In this document: positions 1-12,118 of the stretch, in pieces | Layout: each line of letters opens with the position of its first letter | Position numbering within the stretch: position 1 is the stretch's first letter | DNA from: AC-32 sp963788215 | GTDB lineage: Bacteria; Actinomycetota; Thermoleophilia; Gaiellales; Gaiellaceae | Reading direction: 5' to 3' | DNA: 64,000 bases | Assembly (NCBI GenBank): GCA_963788215.1 | Contig: CAWBFX010000001.1 | Span: forward strand, 124,001 to 188,000 | Notes under the pieces: generated by a model | Seen by the model: the letters and a program-made list of their open reading frames with translations, nothing else | What the model was told of the DNA's origin: nothing | Databases searched by the model: none | Translations under genes and position numbers: made by a program

Positions 1-431
1 AGTACGTGACGGTCGGGGTCTTGCCATCGACGGTACGGCTGCATCGACTGAATGAGTGCTTGCGCTCGGGGATGAAGCAAGCCGATCCGTCTAGGACGGT
101 CTCTCCGGAAGTCGCAGCGCTTCCCGTAGATCGGAAACTGAATGTCTTGGGGCCGCTCTGGCTCGCCCGAATGCTTTACCGCCAGGGCATAAGCCAGGTG
201 GTCGAGCGCGGATCGCATGTCTTGCAAGCAATCGCCGATTGTTGTGCTCCACATCGCAGGGGGCTCCCGGTTGATCTTGATCCGGACGATGTGCTCGCCA
301 CGCTCAGGGTGATGCTCCTCGACAAACGAGTACGGGTCTCGTTCACCGAAGCTCGCGATCTGCGCGTTCAAGGTCTGCAAGTGCTGACGCGCACGGTGGA
401 GCTTTAGACGATGGCTCCACGTCTCCGACAC
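1..431 (-). CDS. Hypothetical protein, truncated by the window edge
   Basis: An open frame runs from a GTG at 431 leftwards off the edge, giving about 143 visible residues. A GAGG Shine-Dalgarno-like stretch lies about 8 bases upstream of the GTG, and an in-frame TAG just before it bounds the start. The N-terminus (SETWSHRLKLHRARQHLQTL) reads as an amphipathic helix, followed by a segment with MRSALDHLAYAL and QDIQFPIYG. It looks like a small family of unknown function seen in accessory regions of actinobacteria, but I cannot name it. The opposite-strand frame over the same bases has no protein-like features and is a shadow. The real C-terminus lies outside the window. Confidence 0.6.
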   Translation of the reverse strand, partial: MSETWSHRLKLHRARQHLQTLNAQIASFGERDPYSFVEEHHPERGEHIVRIKINREPPAMWSTTIGDCLQDMRSALDHLAYALAVKHSGEPERPQDIQFPIYGKRCDFRRDRPRRIGLLHPRAQALIQSMQPYRRWQDPDRHV

Positions 432-570
432 GCGCTAACCTCACCATGAGTGACCGACAAACCGCAAGAGCCGAAACAGACCACGCCGAAAGGCTTAGAG
501 ATTCCGGTGCCGAACCGCGAGGCAACTCATGGACGCCTTCAAGCGGATTGTTCGACCGGTCAAGAAGCCG

Positions 571-1536
571 CTAGACCGTCGTCCTAGCCGCCGTCGCGAC
601 CAAGTCGTAGAACATCGGCACGTCCGAGTCTCGACGGTTGTAGCGCCACGCCCACTCGTTCAAGTAGCCCTGCAACCACTTGTGCGAGATCGCGTGATGA
701 GCGCCACGGACGCCTGTCTTGAACAGGCCGAAGAAGCCGTCGATGGTCTGCGTGTGTACGTCCCCATCGACGTACACCTTCGCGTTGTGCGCGATACGCC
801 GATGGGAGTAGCCCGTCTTGCCGAGTCGCTGGTACGGGCGGTACTCGTCGGTGAAGATCATCGAACCGGGCAGGACGAACTCCCTAGCCTTTCGCTCCAC
901 AAGCGGACCTCGACTATTCGGGACGTGCTCCGCTCGCACACGTCCGCCACGCTCGACGGCGGCGAAGACGATTGCCTTTCGCTCCCAGTAGTCGGTCTGC
1001 GCGTTCCAGCCGTACTTGGCCCGGCGGTTCCTGTCGGCTTGTCGCGGCTTCCCTCCGACGAATGTCTCGTCGATCTCGACCGATCCGGCGAGCTGGTCGG
1101 TTTCCTGGGTCATGAGCTGGTTGCGGATCTTGTTGAACATCCGCCACGCGGTCTTGTAGTGGACGCCCAGTTCCCGCTCCAAGTGCTTCGCGGAGATCCC
1201 GCATCGAGTGCTAGTGATGAGGTACATGGCGTAGAACCACAAGTGCAGCGAGGTCGAGGACTTGTGGAAGATCGTCCCGGCGGTCGGGTGCAGGTGATGA
1301 CCGCACGCGGTACACGTCCACGACTGGCGGCGCTGCTTCGTCGCGTAACGCTTGAAGCGCCGTTCTTGGTCGCACTTCGGACAGTGGGCATGCTCGCCGT
1401 CTTCCGAATGACGGTTGCGCCAGAGCCATTCAAGGCAGGTCGCATCGTCCGGGAACTCGCGCATGAACTCCATGAGCGAGACGGTCGAGTCCGAGGAAGT
1501 GCCGCGTCTAGGATGAAGGCGGTCAACTGGGGGCAT
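571..1536 (-). mobile_element. IS1595-type transposase (ISXO2-like DDE domain)
   Basis: A 321-residue transposase. It has an N-terminal zinc ribbon (Cys52, Cys55, Cys75, Cys78) and then the ISXO2-like catalytic domain with VEIDETFVGGK (Asp156), FTDEYRPY (Asp230) and TIDGFFGLFK (Asp266), ending in the hallmark YLNEWAWRYNRR. The third acidic residue is Asp, where family members usually have Glu or Asn. The start is the ATG at 1536 because AAGGAG sits 6 bases upstream; an internal Met-Glu-Phe start is possible and closer to usual family length. I could not find terminal inverted repeats or a target duplication on either side, so the limits of the element are unknown and only the gene is annotated. 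It may be a solo or degraded copy. Confidence 0.85.
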
Positions 1537-1609
1537 CTAGCGCTCCTTGTTGGCAAGAACGCGTCGCGGGCTGCTACCTGCGGCGCGTTCGCTTTATCTA
1601 TGCGGAATT

Positions 1610-1846
1610 TTACGTCTTCGGTCGGACAGACTGATAAGGATCAAAGCCCTCCAAAATCGCCTGAACGCATCTGTTCCACACGTCGTCCATCGCGGGGTCG
1701 GCCGATCCTTCGTCGTCCCACGGAAACCCTCGTTGTAGGTCGCTCAAAAGGCCGGCGATGTCAGCAGATGACTTCTTTCCCTCTTCCCAATACTCCCGAA
1801 GGAAGAGGAACATCGCGTCGTAGGCCTGTCTCTCAGTCAGAGGCAT
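1610..1846 (-). CDS. Small hypothetical protein (78 aa)
   Basis: The protein begins MPLTERQAYDAMFLFLREYW and is acidic and helical, with a Trp/Asp-rich middle (FPWDDEGSADPAMDD) and no membrane segment. The ATG at 1846 is preceded by GAGGGG at a good distance, which supports real translation. Its size, acidity and position in the accessory edge next to a transposase would fit an immunity- or antitoxin-like product, but no partner gene is visible and that idea is only a guess. I do not recognise the family. Confidence 0.6.
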   Translation of the reverse strand: MPLTERQAYDAMFLFLREYWEEGKKSSADIAGLLSDLQRGFPWDDEGSADPAMDDVWNRCVQAILEGFDPYQSVRPKT

Positions 1847-1904
1847 GGGAACCCCTCGGAGTCTATGAGCGAGCGGCTTCTACAGAGAAGGGACACTTCC
1901 CCCC

Positions 1905-1943
1905 TTGACAGGCGAACGTGTGTTCGTGTAGAACATGTGTTCG
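1905..1943 (+). promoter_or_regulatory. SOS promoter of imuB with two LexA boxes
   Basis: TTGACA (1905-1910) and TAGAAC (1929-1934) are separated by 18 bases. Two LexA sites of the Gram-positive/actinobacterial type GAAC-N4-GTTC overlap this promoter: CGAACGTGTGTTCG at 1913-1926, inside the spacer, and AGAACATGTGTTCG at 1930-1943, over the -10 and predicted start point. Their centres are 17 bp apart. LexA bound to either would block RNA polymerase. The predicted transcript starts only a few bases before the ATG at 1947. Confidence 0.9.
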
Positions 1944-1946
1944 CAC

Positions 1947-3131
1947 ATGATCGCCTGCATCGTCATTCCGGGGTTCGAGCTGAGAGCAGCGCTGCGGGAG
2001 CGGCCGCGGCTCCAGGTCGAGCCGGCCGCGCTCGCGCCCGAGCCGGGGAGCGAGGCGCTGCTCGGGCCGGTGACGGCGTCTGCGGAGGCCGCCGGCGTCC
2101 GGCCTGGGATGCGCCTGGGCGAGGCACTCGCGACGTGCCCGTCGCTGCAGCTCGTCGACCAGGATCCCGCCGCGGCCGAGGAGGCCTGGGAGCAGATCGT
2201 CCGGCGGCTCGAGGACTCGGGCTTTTCGGTCGAGACGGCAACGCTCGGCTGCGCCTACTTCGAGACGCGCGGCGTGGAGCGGCTCTACGGCGGTCTCGAG
2301 GCTGCGCTCAAGCGCGCGCTCACGGCGGTCGGCCCGGGGTGGGACGCGCGTGTCGGCGCGGCGAAGCGGCGCTTCGCGGCGCTGGCGGCGGCGAACGTCG
2401 CACGACCGGGTCAGGTGCTGGTCGTCTCCGACGAGCACGCACCCGAGTTCCTCGCGCCGCTGCCGCTGACGCTGCTCCCGCTCGAGGCGAGCCGTCGCGA
2501 GGAGTTGCGTGAACTTGGCATCACGAAGGTTGGAGAGCTTGCTGGGCTTCCGGGTGGCGCCGTGGCCGAACGTCTGGGGCCGGACGGCCGGCGCGCCTGG
2601 AGCCTGGCGAGAGGGGGATCGAGCCGCCGCGTCCGCGGAAGGAAGCCCGCCGCGGAGTTGCTGGAGACGCTCGAGTTCCCGGAGGCGGTCGGGAACGAGC
2701 TGACGCTGCGCCGCTCGCTCGGCGTCGTGCTCGACCGGCTGCTCGCTCGACCGGAGCGCGGCGGGCGGGCCGTGCGCAAGCTCGCGCTTGCGGCGCGACT
2801 CGTCGGCGGAGGCTCATGGCGGCGAACCGTGACGCTGCGCGACGCCACAGCCGAGCCCGCCCGCCTGCGCGCCGCGCTCGGGCCGAAGCTGCTCGACCTC
2901 CCGGCGCCGATCGTCGCCCTGACGGTCGAGGCGATCGTCCTCGCAGAATCGGTGGGCAGCCAGCTCGAGCTCGTCCAGCCGGAGGGCACAGAGCTGCGCG
3001 AGCACCTCCGCGAAGGGCTTCGTCAGGTTTCTGCGGGTACCGGGTCGGGCTCCGTCTGCACCGTCGTCGAGGTTGCGCCGTGGTCGCGTCTGCCCGAGCA
3101 GAGAGCGCTGCTGGTTCCGCGCGACGACTGA
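1947..3131 (+). CDS. imuB: ImuB-like Y-family polymerase homologue
   Basis: About 394 residues with the Y-family (DinB/UmuC-like) fold as in ImuB, the adaptor that links the error-prone polymerase DnaE2 to the beta clamp during SOS mutagenesis. The two acidic catalytic motifs of active Y-family polymerases are absent: the N-terminus reads IACIVIPGFELRAAL, and the second motif region reads TLGCAYFETRGVERLYGG. This matches ImuB as a non-catalytic member. The little-finger region and a variable tail follow. I chose the ATG at 1947 over the one at 1935, which lies inside the second LexA box, because family members start just before the first strand. There is no Shine-Dalgarno sequence, consistent with a leaderless or near-leaderless message. 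No imuA-type gene lies upstream; dnaE2 lies 1 kb downstream. Confidence 0.85.
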   Translation: MIACIVIPGFELRAALRERPRLQVEPAALAPEPGSEALLGPVTASAEAAGVRPGMRLGEALATCPSLQLVDQDPAAAEEAWEQIVRRLEDSGFSVETATLGCAYFETRGVERLYGGLEAALKRALTAVGPGWDARVGAAKRRFAALAAANVARPGQVLVVSDEHAPEFLAPLPLTLLPLEASRREELRELGITKVGELAGLPGGAVAERLGPDGRRAWSLARGGSSRRVRGRKPAAELLETLEFPEAVGNELTLRRSLGVVLDRLLARPERGGRAVRKLALAARLVGGGSWRRTVTLRDATAEPARLRAALGPKLLDLPAPIVALTVEAIVLAESVGSQLELVQPEGTELREHLREGLRQVSAGTGSGSVCTVVEVAPWSRLPEQRALLVPRDD

Positions 3132-3358
3132 ACCAGCCGACGCCGGCGCTGGTCGAGGCGCACGTCGACGGCTCGCCGCGCAAGGTCAACCGCTCGGGGG
3201 TCGCGCTGGTACGGGAAGAGTGGCGCGTGGTCGACCGCTGGTGGACGGAGGAGCCGGTCAATCGCCGCTACTTCGACGTCGTCCTCGCGGGCGGCGAGCA
3301 CGCAGTCGTCTTCCACGACGGGGAGGTGGGCCGCTGGTTCAGCCAGCGCGGGACGTGA
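3128..3358 (+). CDS. DUF6504-like small protein of the imuB-dnaE2 cassette
   Basis: A 76-residue basic and aromatic protein with the pattern KVNRSGVALVREEWRVVDRW, then WTEEPVNRRYFDVVLAGGEH and a C-terminal VVFHDGEVGRWF. It resembles the DUF6504 proteins found next to imuB/dnaE2 in actinobacteria; that name is from memory of the pattern. The frame has no ATG, GTG or TTG at the right place. A CTG at 3128 overlaps the imuB stop as CTGA, exactly where an NTGA-coupled start would fall. The alternative is a GTG at 3080 inside imuB, which would add a non-conserved extension. Its function is unknown; co-transcription with imuB implies SOS induction. Confidence 0.7.
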   Translation: MNQPTPALVEAHVDGSPRKVNRSGVALVREEWRVVDRWWTEEPVNRRYFDVVLAGGEHAVVFHDGEVGRWFSQRGT

Positions 3359-3363
3359 CAGGT

Positions 3364-4131
3364 TCAGTCGTTCGCGCGCAGGCGGTCGAGGAAGCCGCCG
3401 GGAGGGGCGTGGAGGTTGAGGAAACGGATCGGTTTGTCGTCCGCGAGCTGGAACCCGTGGACGGAGCCCGGCGCGGCCGCGACGAACGTGCCCGGCCCGG
3501 CGACGTGCGGCTCGTCTCCGACCCGGAACTCGATCTGGCCGTCGAGCACGTAGAAGCAATCCGCGTGATCGGAGTGCGTGTGCGGGTCGACGCCCTCGAA
3601 GCCCGGGCGGAAGGTCATGTCGATCGCGCTCAGCTGCGGAAGATCGCAGAGAACCCGGTGCGTACTCCACTCGCGCTCGAGCGTTTCCGCGCCGGCCGGA
3701 ATCGTGAGCACCGCCTCTTCGAACGGGCGTCCGCCGTCGGTCGGCGGGTCGTGCTGGTCGAAGCCGGCCTCGCCGTGCCCGCGCAGGACGTCGCCGAAGC
3801 CGCTGGAGGGCGCGTGGATGTTGAGGAACACCGCGGTTGCGTCGCTCGCGTTGCGGAACGTGTGGACCACGTCCGGCGGAGCGGCGGCAAAGGTCTCGGA
3901 GGCCGCGCGCACCGTCTGTTGCTCCGGACCGAGCGAGAGCTCGACCTCGCCCTCGAGCACGTAGAACGCGTCGGTGTGGTGGTGATGGACGTGCGGGTCA
4001 GGGCCCTTCTCGCCCGGCTCGTACCGAAACCACGTGACGATCAGCGGCTCGAGCTCGACGAGGATGCGCAGCGTCCGCTCGGGCCGGTCGGTGGTCGTCT
4101 CTCCCTCGCCGGGCCGTAGGAGCAGCGGCCG

Positions 4132-4149
<18 letters not shown>
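3364..4149 (-). CDS. Two-domain cupin protein
   Basis: About 261 residues with two cupin barrels. The first carries HVHHHHTDAFYVLEGEVEL and a later PPDVVHTFRN, the second HTHSDHADCFYVLDGQIEF and PGSVHGFQL. Each therefore keeps the His-rich metal motif and the later His. The bicupin layout is used by dioxygenases, isomerases and storage-type proteins, and the substrate cannot be told from sequence. The gene lies antisense inside the imuB-dnaE2 cassette. I prefer the ATG at 4149; a GTG at 4155 is also in frame. Its start overlaps the dnaE2 start head to head by 18 bases, so the dnaE2 upstream region is coding sequence of this gene. Confidence 0.85.
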
Positions 4150-7413
<3,264 letters not shown>

Positions 7414-7446
7414 CTCGTCCGGCCGTGCGTGGGCAGAATCCCGGCC

Positions 7447-9255
7447 GTGCGGCGCACAGACGGCTACGCGGCGATTCGCGACTACGCGGTCATCGGCGAC
7501 GGCCGCACGACTGCGCTCGTCGCGAAGGACGGCTCGATCGACTGGCTCTGCCTCCCGGACGTTGGCTCGCCTGCGGTGTTCTCGCGGCTGCTCGACTCCG
7601 AGCGCGGCGGCTCCTTCCGGCTCGAGCCGACCTCGGCCTACGAGGCCGAGCGGACGTACAAACCAGGCTCGAACGTCCTCGAGACGACCTTCACGACCGG
7701 CCAGGGTTCGGTGCGGCTCACCGACGCGATGACGCTGACGGACGACCGCCGCCTCTCGCCGTTCCGAGAGCTGACGCGGAAAGTCGAGGGGCTGAGCGGC
7801 ACGGTTGGCCTCCGCTGGACCTTCGAGCCGCGCTTCGAGTACGGCGAGCGCCGCCGGGCGATCACCCGCCGCGCAGGGCGCTGGTTCGTCGAATGCGGCA
7901 AGGACGCGGTCGCACTCGGCCTCTGGGATGCAGGCGAGGTCGAAGCCGGCGAGGAAACCGTGCGAGGGAAGCTCGAGCTCGCGGCCGGCCAGACGGCCCT
8001 GCTCTCCCTGTCCGCGTCGTACCAGCAGCCCGTGGTCCTGCCCGGCCGGGACGACACGGAGCGGCGCATCGAGCGGACCGACCGCTTCTGGCGGGACTGG
8101 TCCGACCGAGTCGAGTACGAAGGCGACTGGCGGGAGGCCGTCCTCCGGAGCGCGCTCCTCCTCAAGCTGCTCGTCTACGCCCCCTCGGGAGCGATCGTCG
8201 CGGCGCCCACCGCCTCGCTGCCCGAGTGGATCGGCGGCGGCCGGAACTGGGACTACCGCTACACCTGGCTTCGCGACGCCAGCTGGACGCTCGACGCCTT
8301 CGTTCGGCTAGGGCTCGACGACGAGGCGCACGCGTTCTTCTGGTGGCTGATGCACGCATCCAGGCTGACGCAGCCGCGGCTCCAGGTCCTCTACAAGGTC
8401 GACGGCTCGACGCACACGAAGGAGAACGACCTCGACAACCTCCACGGCTACCGCGGGTCGAAGCCCGTGCGAGTCGGGAACGGCGCGGCCGGCCAGGTCC
8501 AGCTCGACATCTACGGCGCTCTACTCGAGGCGATCTCTCTCTACGTGGGCGAGGTCGGGCACCTGGACGGCGAGACCGGCCGGGACGTCGCCAGGATCGC
8601 CGACTACGTCGCGGAGCACTGGCGCGACAAGGACTCCGGAATCTGGGAGGTGCGCGCCATGACGACGCACTTCATCCAGTCGAAGAGCCTGTGCTGGGTC
8701 GCCCTCGACCGGGCGTGCTCGCTGGCAAAGGACGGATTCATCCCGGACCACTCGGAGCGCTGGCACGAGGCGGCGGAGGAGATCCGGGGATTCGTGAGCG
8801 AGCACGGCTGGGACGAGGAGCGCGAGAGCTACGTTCGCTCGACCGACATGAGAGAGCTCGACGCGAGCCTGCTCACGCTCGCCATCCTCGGCTACGAGCC
8901 GCCGGAGAGCGAGCGCCTGAAGCGGACGGTCGCAGCGCTCGAGCGGGAGCTGCGGACCGGGCCGTTCGTCTACCGCTATCGCGGCGAGGACGGAGTCGGG
9001 GGCAAGGAGGGCGCGTTTCTGACGTGCTCCTTCTGGCTGGCCGACGCCTTCGCGCGCCAGGGCAGGCTCGACGAGGCCCGGTCGCTGATGGAGGAGCTGA
9101 TCGGCGTCGCGAACGACGTGGGGCTCTACTCGGAGGAGATCGACCCGGAGAGCGGCGAGTTCCTCGGCAACTTCCCGCAGGGGCTCACGCACCTCGCGCT
9201 GATCAACGCCGCCATCTCGATCAGGGACGCCGAGCAGGAGTGGGGGCGCGGATGA
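7447..9255 (+). CDS. Glycoside hydrolase family 15 protein (glucoamylase/trehalase-like)
   Basis: About 602 residues. The N-terminal beta-sandwich starts DGYAAIRDYAVIGDGRTTAL and has VAKDGSIDWLCLPD. The alpha/alpha barrel carries the signature GGGRNWDYRYTWLRDASW, a conserved SGIWEVR segment with a likely catalytic Glu, and a C-terminal GEFLGNFPQGLTHLALI. These are hallmarks of bacterial GH15 enzymes that hydrolyse alpha-glucosidic bonds; trehalose is a common substrate in actinobacteria. There is no signal peptide, so the enzyme is probably cytoplasmic. I prefer the GTG at 7447 because the conserved N-terminus begins there and a CAGAAT hexamer lies 8 bases upstream; a GTG at 7429 is the alternative. 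The next gene overlaps by four bases. Confidence 0.9.
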   Translation: MRRTDGYAAIRDYAVIGDGRTTALVAKDGSIDWLCLPDVGSPAVFSRLLDSERGGSFRLEPTSAYEAERTYKPGSNVLETTFTTGQGSVRLTDAMTLTDDRRLSPFRELTRKVEGLSGTVGLRWTFEPRFEYGERRRAITRRAGRWFVECGKDAVALGLWDAGEVEAGEETVRGKLELAAGQTALLSLSASYQQPVVLPGRDDTERRIERTDRFWRDWSDRVEYEGDWREAVLRSALLLKLLVYAPSGAIVAAPTASLPEWIGGGRNWDYRYTWLRDASWTLDAFVRLGLDDEAHAFFWWLMHASRLTQPRLQVLYKVDGSTHTKENDLDNLHGYRGSKPVRVGNGAAGQVQLDIYGALLEAISLYVGEVGHLDGETGRDVARIADYVAEHWRDKDSGIWEVRAMTTHFIQSKSLCWVALDRACSLAKDGFIPDHSERWHEAAEEIRGFVSEHGWDEERESYVRSTDMRELDASLLTLAILGYEPPESERLKRTVAALERELRTGPFVYRYRGEDGVGGKEGAFLTCSFWLADAFARQGRLDEARSLMEELIGVANDVGLYSEEIDPESGEFLGNFPQGLTHLALINAAISIRDAEQEWGRG

Positions 9256-9731
9256 CGCTCTGGGGAGCGCTCGCCGGCGGGCTGGTCGGGACGATCGTGC
9301 TGACGAGCGCTCTGCGGATCTCGCAGGTCGCGGGCTGGACGCGGATGGACATTCCGCTTCTGCTCGGGACGATGTTCAGCGAGAGCCGTAGCCGCGCGAG
9401 CGCGATCGGCTACGTCGTCCACTTCCTCAACGGGCTGTTGTTCTCGCTGGTCTACTACGCGGTCTTCCGGGCCGAGGGCCAGGCCGGGTGGGGCTTCGGT
9501 GCCGTGCTCGGCGTCGTGCATGCCCTGTTCGCGGGCGGCGCGCTGGTCAACGCGATCCTGCCCGCCGTGCATCCGCACATGGGCACGCCGTGGAGCGATG
9601 CCGAGGAGACGCCAATCCTCGAGCCGCCGGGCTTCCTGCTCGCTAACTACGGGCGGCGCACGGCGATCGTGAACATCGTGGCGCACGCCGCGTACGGAGC
9701 GATCATCGGCGGCTTCGCGGCCGGGCTCTAG
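9252..9731 (+). CDS. Hypothetical four-helix membrane protein
   Basis: 159 residues with four hydrophobic segments: near the N-terminus (LWGALAGGLVGTIVLTSAL), then GYVVHFLNGLLFSLVYYAVF, a Gly/Ala-rich third helix, and a C-terminal NIVAHAAYGAIIGGFAAGL. A hydrophilic loop with HPHMGTPWSDAEETPILEPP separates helices three and four. The start ATG overlaps the preceding stop as ATGA, so it is translationally coupled to the GH15 gene. I know no function for this family. Confidence 0.8.
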   Translation: MTLWGALAGGLVGTIVLTSALRISQVAGWTRMDIPLLLGTMFSESRSRASAIGYVVHFLNGLLFSLVYYAVFRAEGQAGWGFGAVLGVVHALFAGGALVNAILPAVHPHMGTPWSDAEETPILEPPGFLLANYGRRTAIVNIVAHAAYGAIIGGFAAGL

Positions 9732-9879
9732 GGTTCGCTCCGGCGCTGCCTGGCCCGGCGCTCGGGCCGCCGTCGCGGCGCCAGCCTGTGGAGCGATCGT
9801 TGCGAAGAAGTCGCAGACGCGTGACCCACGCGTGCGCGTTTCGCGGGTACCGTCGACCGCGAGGGAGGCGGGCTGAGAA

Positions 9880-9896
9880 CCCCACCCAGGGTGGGG
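9880..9896. terminator. Hairpin between convergent transcription units
   Basis: CCCCACC (9880-9886) and GGTGGGG (9890-9896) form a 7-bp stem with a 3-base loop. It lies between the plus-strand membrane gene ending at 9731 and the minus-strand gene ending at 9918, so it could end transcription from either side. There is no clear T-tract, which lowers confidence. Confidence 0.45.
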
Positions 9897-9917
9897 GTAT
9901 TCCCTGATGGCGCGCGG

Positions 9918-10229
9918 TCAGGTGTTCTCGATCTCCAGGGCGAAGCGGGGAAAGCGCTTGTGCACGGCGCGGTTGAACTCCGTTTCGTACTGCTCCGCCG
10001 CGCCCTCGCCGAGCGTCGCGGCGAAGTGGTCGCGCAGGCTCGCGAGCTGCTCGGTACCCGTCTCCACGAGCCCCTGGTAGTCGCCGAAGCTCTCCTCCGC
10101 TTCGTCGCGCTCGGCGTGGTCGTACGCGGCCTCGGCCTCCACGCACGCGAGGATCAGCGCAGCCGAATCCTTTTCGAACAGGTCGAGCTGCCGCGAGATC
10201 ACATCGGCGAAGCGTCCGCGCCGGAACAC
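9918..10229 (-). CDS. Small hypothetical protein (103 aa)
   Basis: The protein reads from a GTG at 10229 as FRRGRFADVISRQLDLFEKD, followed by an acidic helical stretch (ACVEAEAAYDHAERDEAEES) and an aromatic C-terminus (HKRFPRFALEIEN). A longer frame extends upstream but covers the start of the divergent neighbouring gene and is not protein-like. It is soluble, helical and of unknown function. Its starting region is divergent from the endonuclease-fold gene at 10255, with only 25 bases between starts. Confidence 0.7.
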   Translation of the reverse strand: MFRRGRFADVISRQLDLFEKDSAALILACVEAEAAYDHAERDEAEESFGDYQGLVETGTEQLASLRDHFAATLGEGAAEQYETEFNRAVHKRFPRFALEIENT

Positions 10230-10254
10230 GTGTCCCAGCCTAGAGTAGTGCGCC

Positions 10255-11046
10255 GTGCTGATCCGCACCTGGAACGTCTTCCACGGCAACGCGGTGCCGC
10301 CGGGGCGCCGAGCGTTCCTCGAGGAAATGGTCCGGCTGGCCACCGAGGACGGCCCGGACGTCGTCTGCCTCCAGGAGCTCCCGGTGTGGTCGCTCGCTCA
10401 GCTCGAGGCCTGGAGCGGGATGCGCTCCTTCGGAGCGGTCGCCGCGCGGCCGCCGCGGGTCAGCCTCGAGCTGGGCCGTGCGCTCACCGGGCTCCACTCG
10501 GGCCTTCTCCGCTCGGCTATCACCGGACAGGCGAACGCCATCCTCCTGAGCCGCGCGTTACGGCCTCTCGGGAGCGACACGATCGTTCTCAACCCGCGCG
10601 GTTTCCGGCGCCTGCAGGGGGGCCGCCTGGCCCTCGACCGGCGCGCCCGCCTCGCCTGGGGCAAGGAGCGGCGCGTCTGTCAGGCTGTCCGCTTCGAGGT
10701 GGGAGGCCGGGCCGTGACCGTCGCGAACATGCACGTGTCAAGCGTGCGCGACCTGCGCTGCAAGGACGCGGAGGTCCTGCGGGCGGCCGCCTTCGCCGAC
10801 GCGTTCGCGGAGCCGGGCGACGTCCTCGTGCTGGCCGGCGACCTCAACGTCCGCCGCGAGACCTCGACCGCCTTGCAGGCGCTCTCGGGGCCCGAGTGGG
10901 ACTTCGACGAGGCGATTCCCTGGATCGACCAGATCCTCGTCCGCGGCGCAACGACGACACCCGCGCAGCCGTGGCCCGAGGAGCGGCGCCGCCTGGACGG
11001 CAGGCTGCTCTCGGACCACGCGCCGGTCGAGAGGACGATCGAGTGA
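10255..11046 (+). CDS. Endonuclease/exonuclease/phosphatase family protein
   Basis: 263 residues of the DNase I-like/EEP fold. The first motif is IRTWNVFHGNAV, then GPDVVCLQELPVW with the metal-binding Glu, TVANMHVSS, LAGDLNVRRE with the Asp/Asn pair, and the C-terminal LLSDHAPVE with the catalytic Asp-His. The family hydrolyses phosphodiester or phosphomonoester bonds in nucleic acids or lipids, and the substrate here is open. There is no signal peptide. TAGAGT at 10241-10246 lies 8 bases before the GTG start, suggesting a very short leader. The downstream aminotransferase starts in a GTGA overlap with this stop. Confidence 0.85.
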   Translation: MLIRTWNVFHGNAVPPGRRAFLEEMVRLATEDGPDVVCLQELPVWSLAQLEAWSGMRSFGAVAARPPRVSLELGRALTGLHSGLLRSAITGQANAILLSRALRPLGSDTIVLNPRGFRRLQGGRLALDRRARLAWGKERRVCQAVRFEVGGRAVTVANMHVSSVRDLRCKDAEVLRAAAFADAFAEPGDVLVLAGDLNVRRETSTALQALSGPEWDFDEAIPWIDQILVRGATTTPAQPWPEERRRLDGRLLSDHAPVERTIE

Positions 11047-12118
11047 CCTTCGAGGAGGCGCGCGCGCAGTTTCCGGTGCTCGAACGGCTCGCGTACCTGA
11101 ACGCCGGCACGAACGGCCCGCTTTCCCGCGCGACGGCGGACGCGATGGCCGCACAGGGGCGCATCGACCTCGAGCAGGGTCGCGGCGGCCCCGCGTACTT
11201 CGAGGCCGCGCTCGCGCTGCGCGACGACGTGCGGGCAAAGCTCGCCGCCTTCGTCCATGTCGCGCCGGAGAACCTCTCGCTCGCCACCTCGACGACCAAC
11301 GGCTGCAACATGGTCGTCGCGGGCCTCGGGCTCGGCCCCGGCGAGGAGGTCGTGACGACCGACGGCGAGCACTTCGGCCTCCTCGGCGCGCTCGCCGTCT
11401 CGCAGGTCCGCCTCCGCGTGGCCGGGTCCGCGAGCTTGCGCCCGACCAGGCGCTCGAGGCGCTCCTCGCCGAGGTCACGCCGCGAACGCGCCTCCTCGCG
11501 CTCTCCCACGTCTGCTGGATGACCGGCAACCGCTTCCCGGTCGCCGAGCTGAAGGAGGCGACCGGCCTGCCGATCCTGATCGACGGCGCGCAGTCCGTGG
11601 GTGCAATCCCCGTCGATGCCTCCGGGTTCGACTACTACGCGTTTTCCTGCCAGAAGTGGCTCTGCGGCCCGGACTCGATGGGTGGTCTCGCGCTCGCCGA
11701 CCCGGACTCGCTGCCGTTGACCGCTCCGAGCTACTTCGCGCAGGAGAGCCACGACGAGGAGGGCGGCTTCGAGCTACGCCCAGGCGCGGTCCGCTTCGAC
11801 CCGGGCTGGACACCACCTGCCGCGCTCGCCGGCCTCGCCGCCGCGTTGGACAGCCGGCCCGACTGGGCGTTCGAACGCGCCGCGGGGACGACCGCCCGCT
11901 GCCGCGAGCTGCTGGCCGAGCGCGCCGAGGTGGTCACCGCGGGCGACCCGGCGACGCTGGTCACCTTCCGCGTCGAGGAGGACTCGGCCGAGCTGGTGAA
12001 GCGCCTCTACGCCGAAGGCGTCGTCGTCCGCGACATCCCGGGCCAGGGCCTGATCCGCGTGTCCTGCGGCTGGTGGACGAGCGAGGACGACCTGCAGCGG
12101 CTACTGGCCGCGCTGTAG
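11043..12118 (+). pseudogene. Class V aminotransferase, frameshifted near 11432
   Basis: The first frame, from GTG at 11043, reads FEEARAQFPVLERLAYLNAG and on through SLATSTTNGCNMVVAGLGL until about 11432. It then loses homology and stops. Deleting nothing but adding one base at about 11431-11433 (GGG) continues as RELAPDQALEALLAEVTPRT and LALSHVCWMTGNRFPVAELK. This leads to the PLP-lysine motif YYAFSCQKWLCGPDSMGGL and a normal C-terminus. The whole reads as a full-length (about 358 aa) cysteine desulfurase-like fold-type I PLP enzyme. A single missing base means either a sequencing or assembly error or a real inactivating mutation. It overlaps the EEP gene as GTGA and the HD gene convergently by 18 bases. 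Confidence 0.8.

Noticed and set aside
500..1640. Terminal inverted repeats of the IS1595-type element
   Set aside because: Compared the sequences on both sides of the transposase gene and found no convincing inverted match or 8-bp duplication.
529..1908. Long plus-strand open frame (459 codons) opposite the transposase
   Set aside because: It is antisense to the transposase gene, which has full domain evidence; the plus-strand product is low-complexity and Arg-rich, typical of shadow frames in GC-rich DNA.
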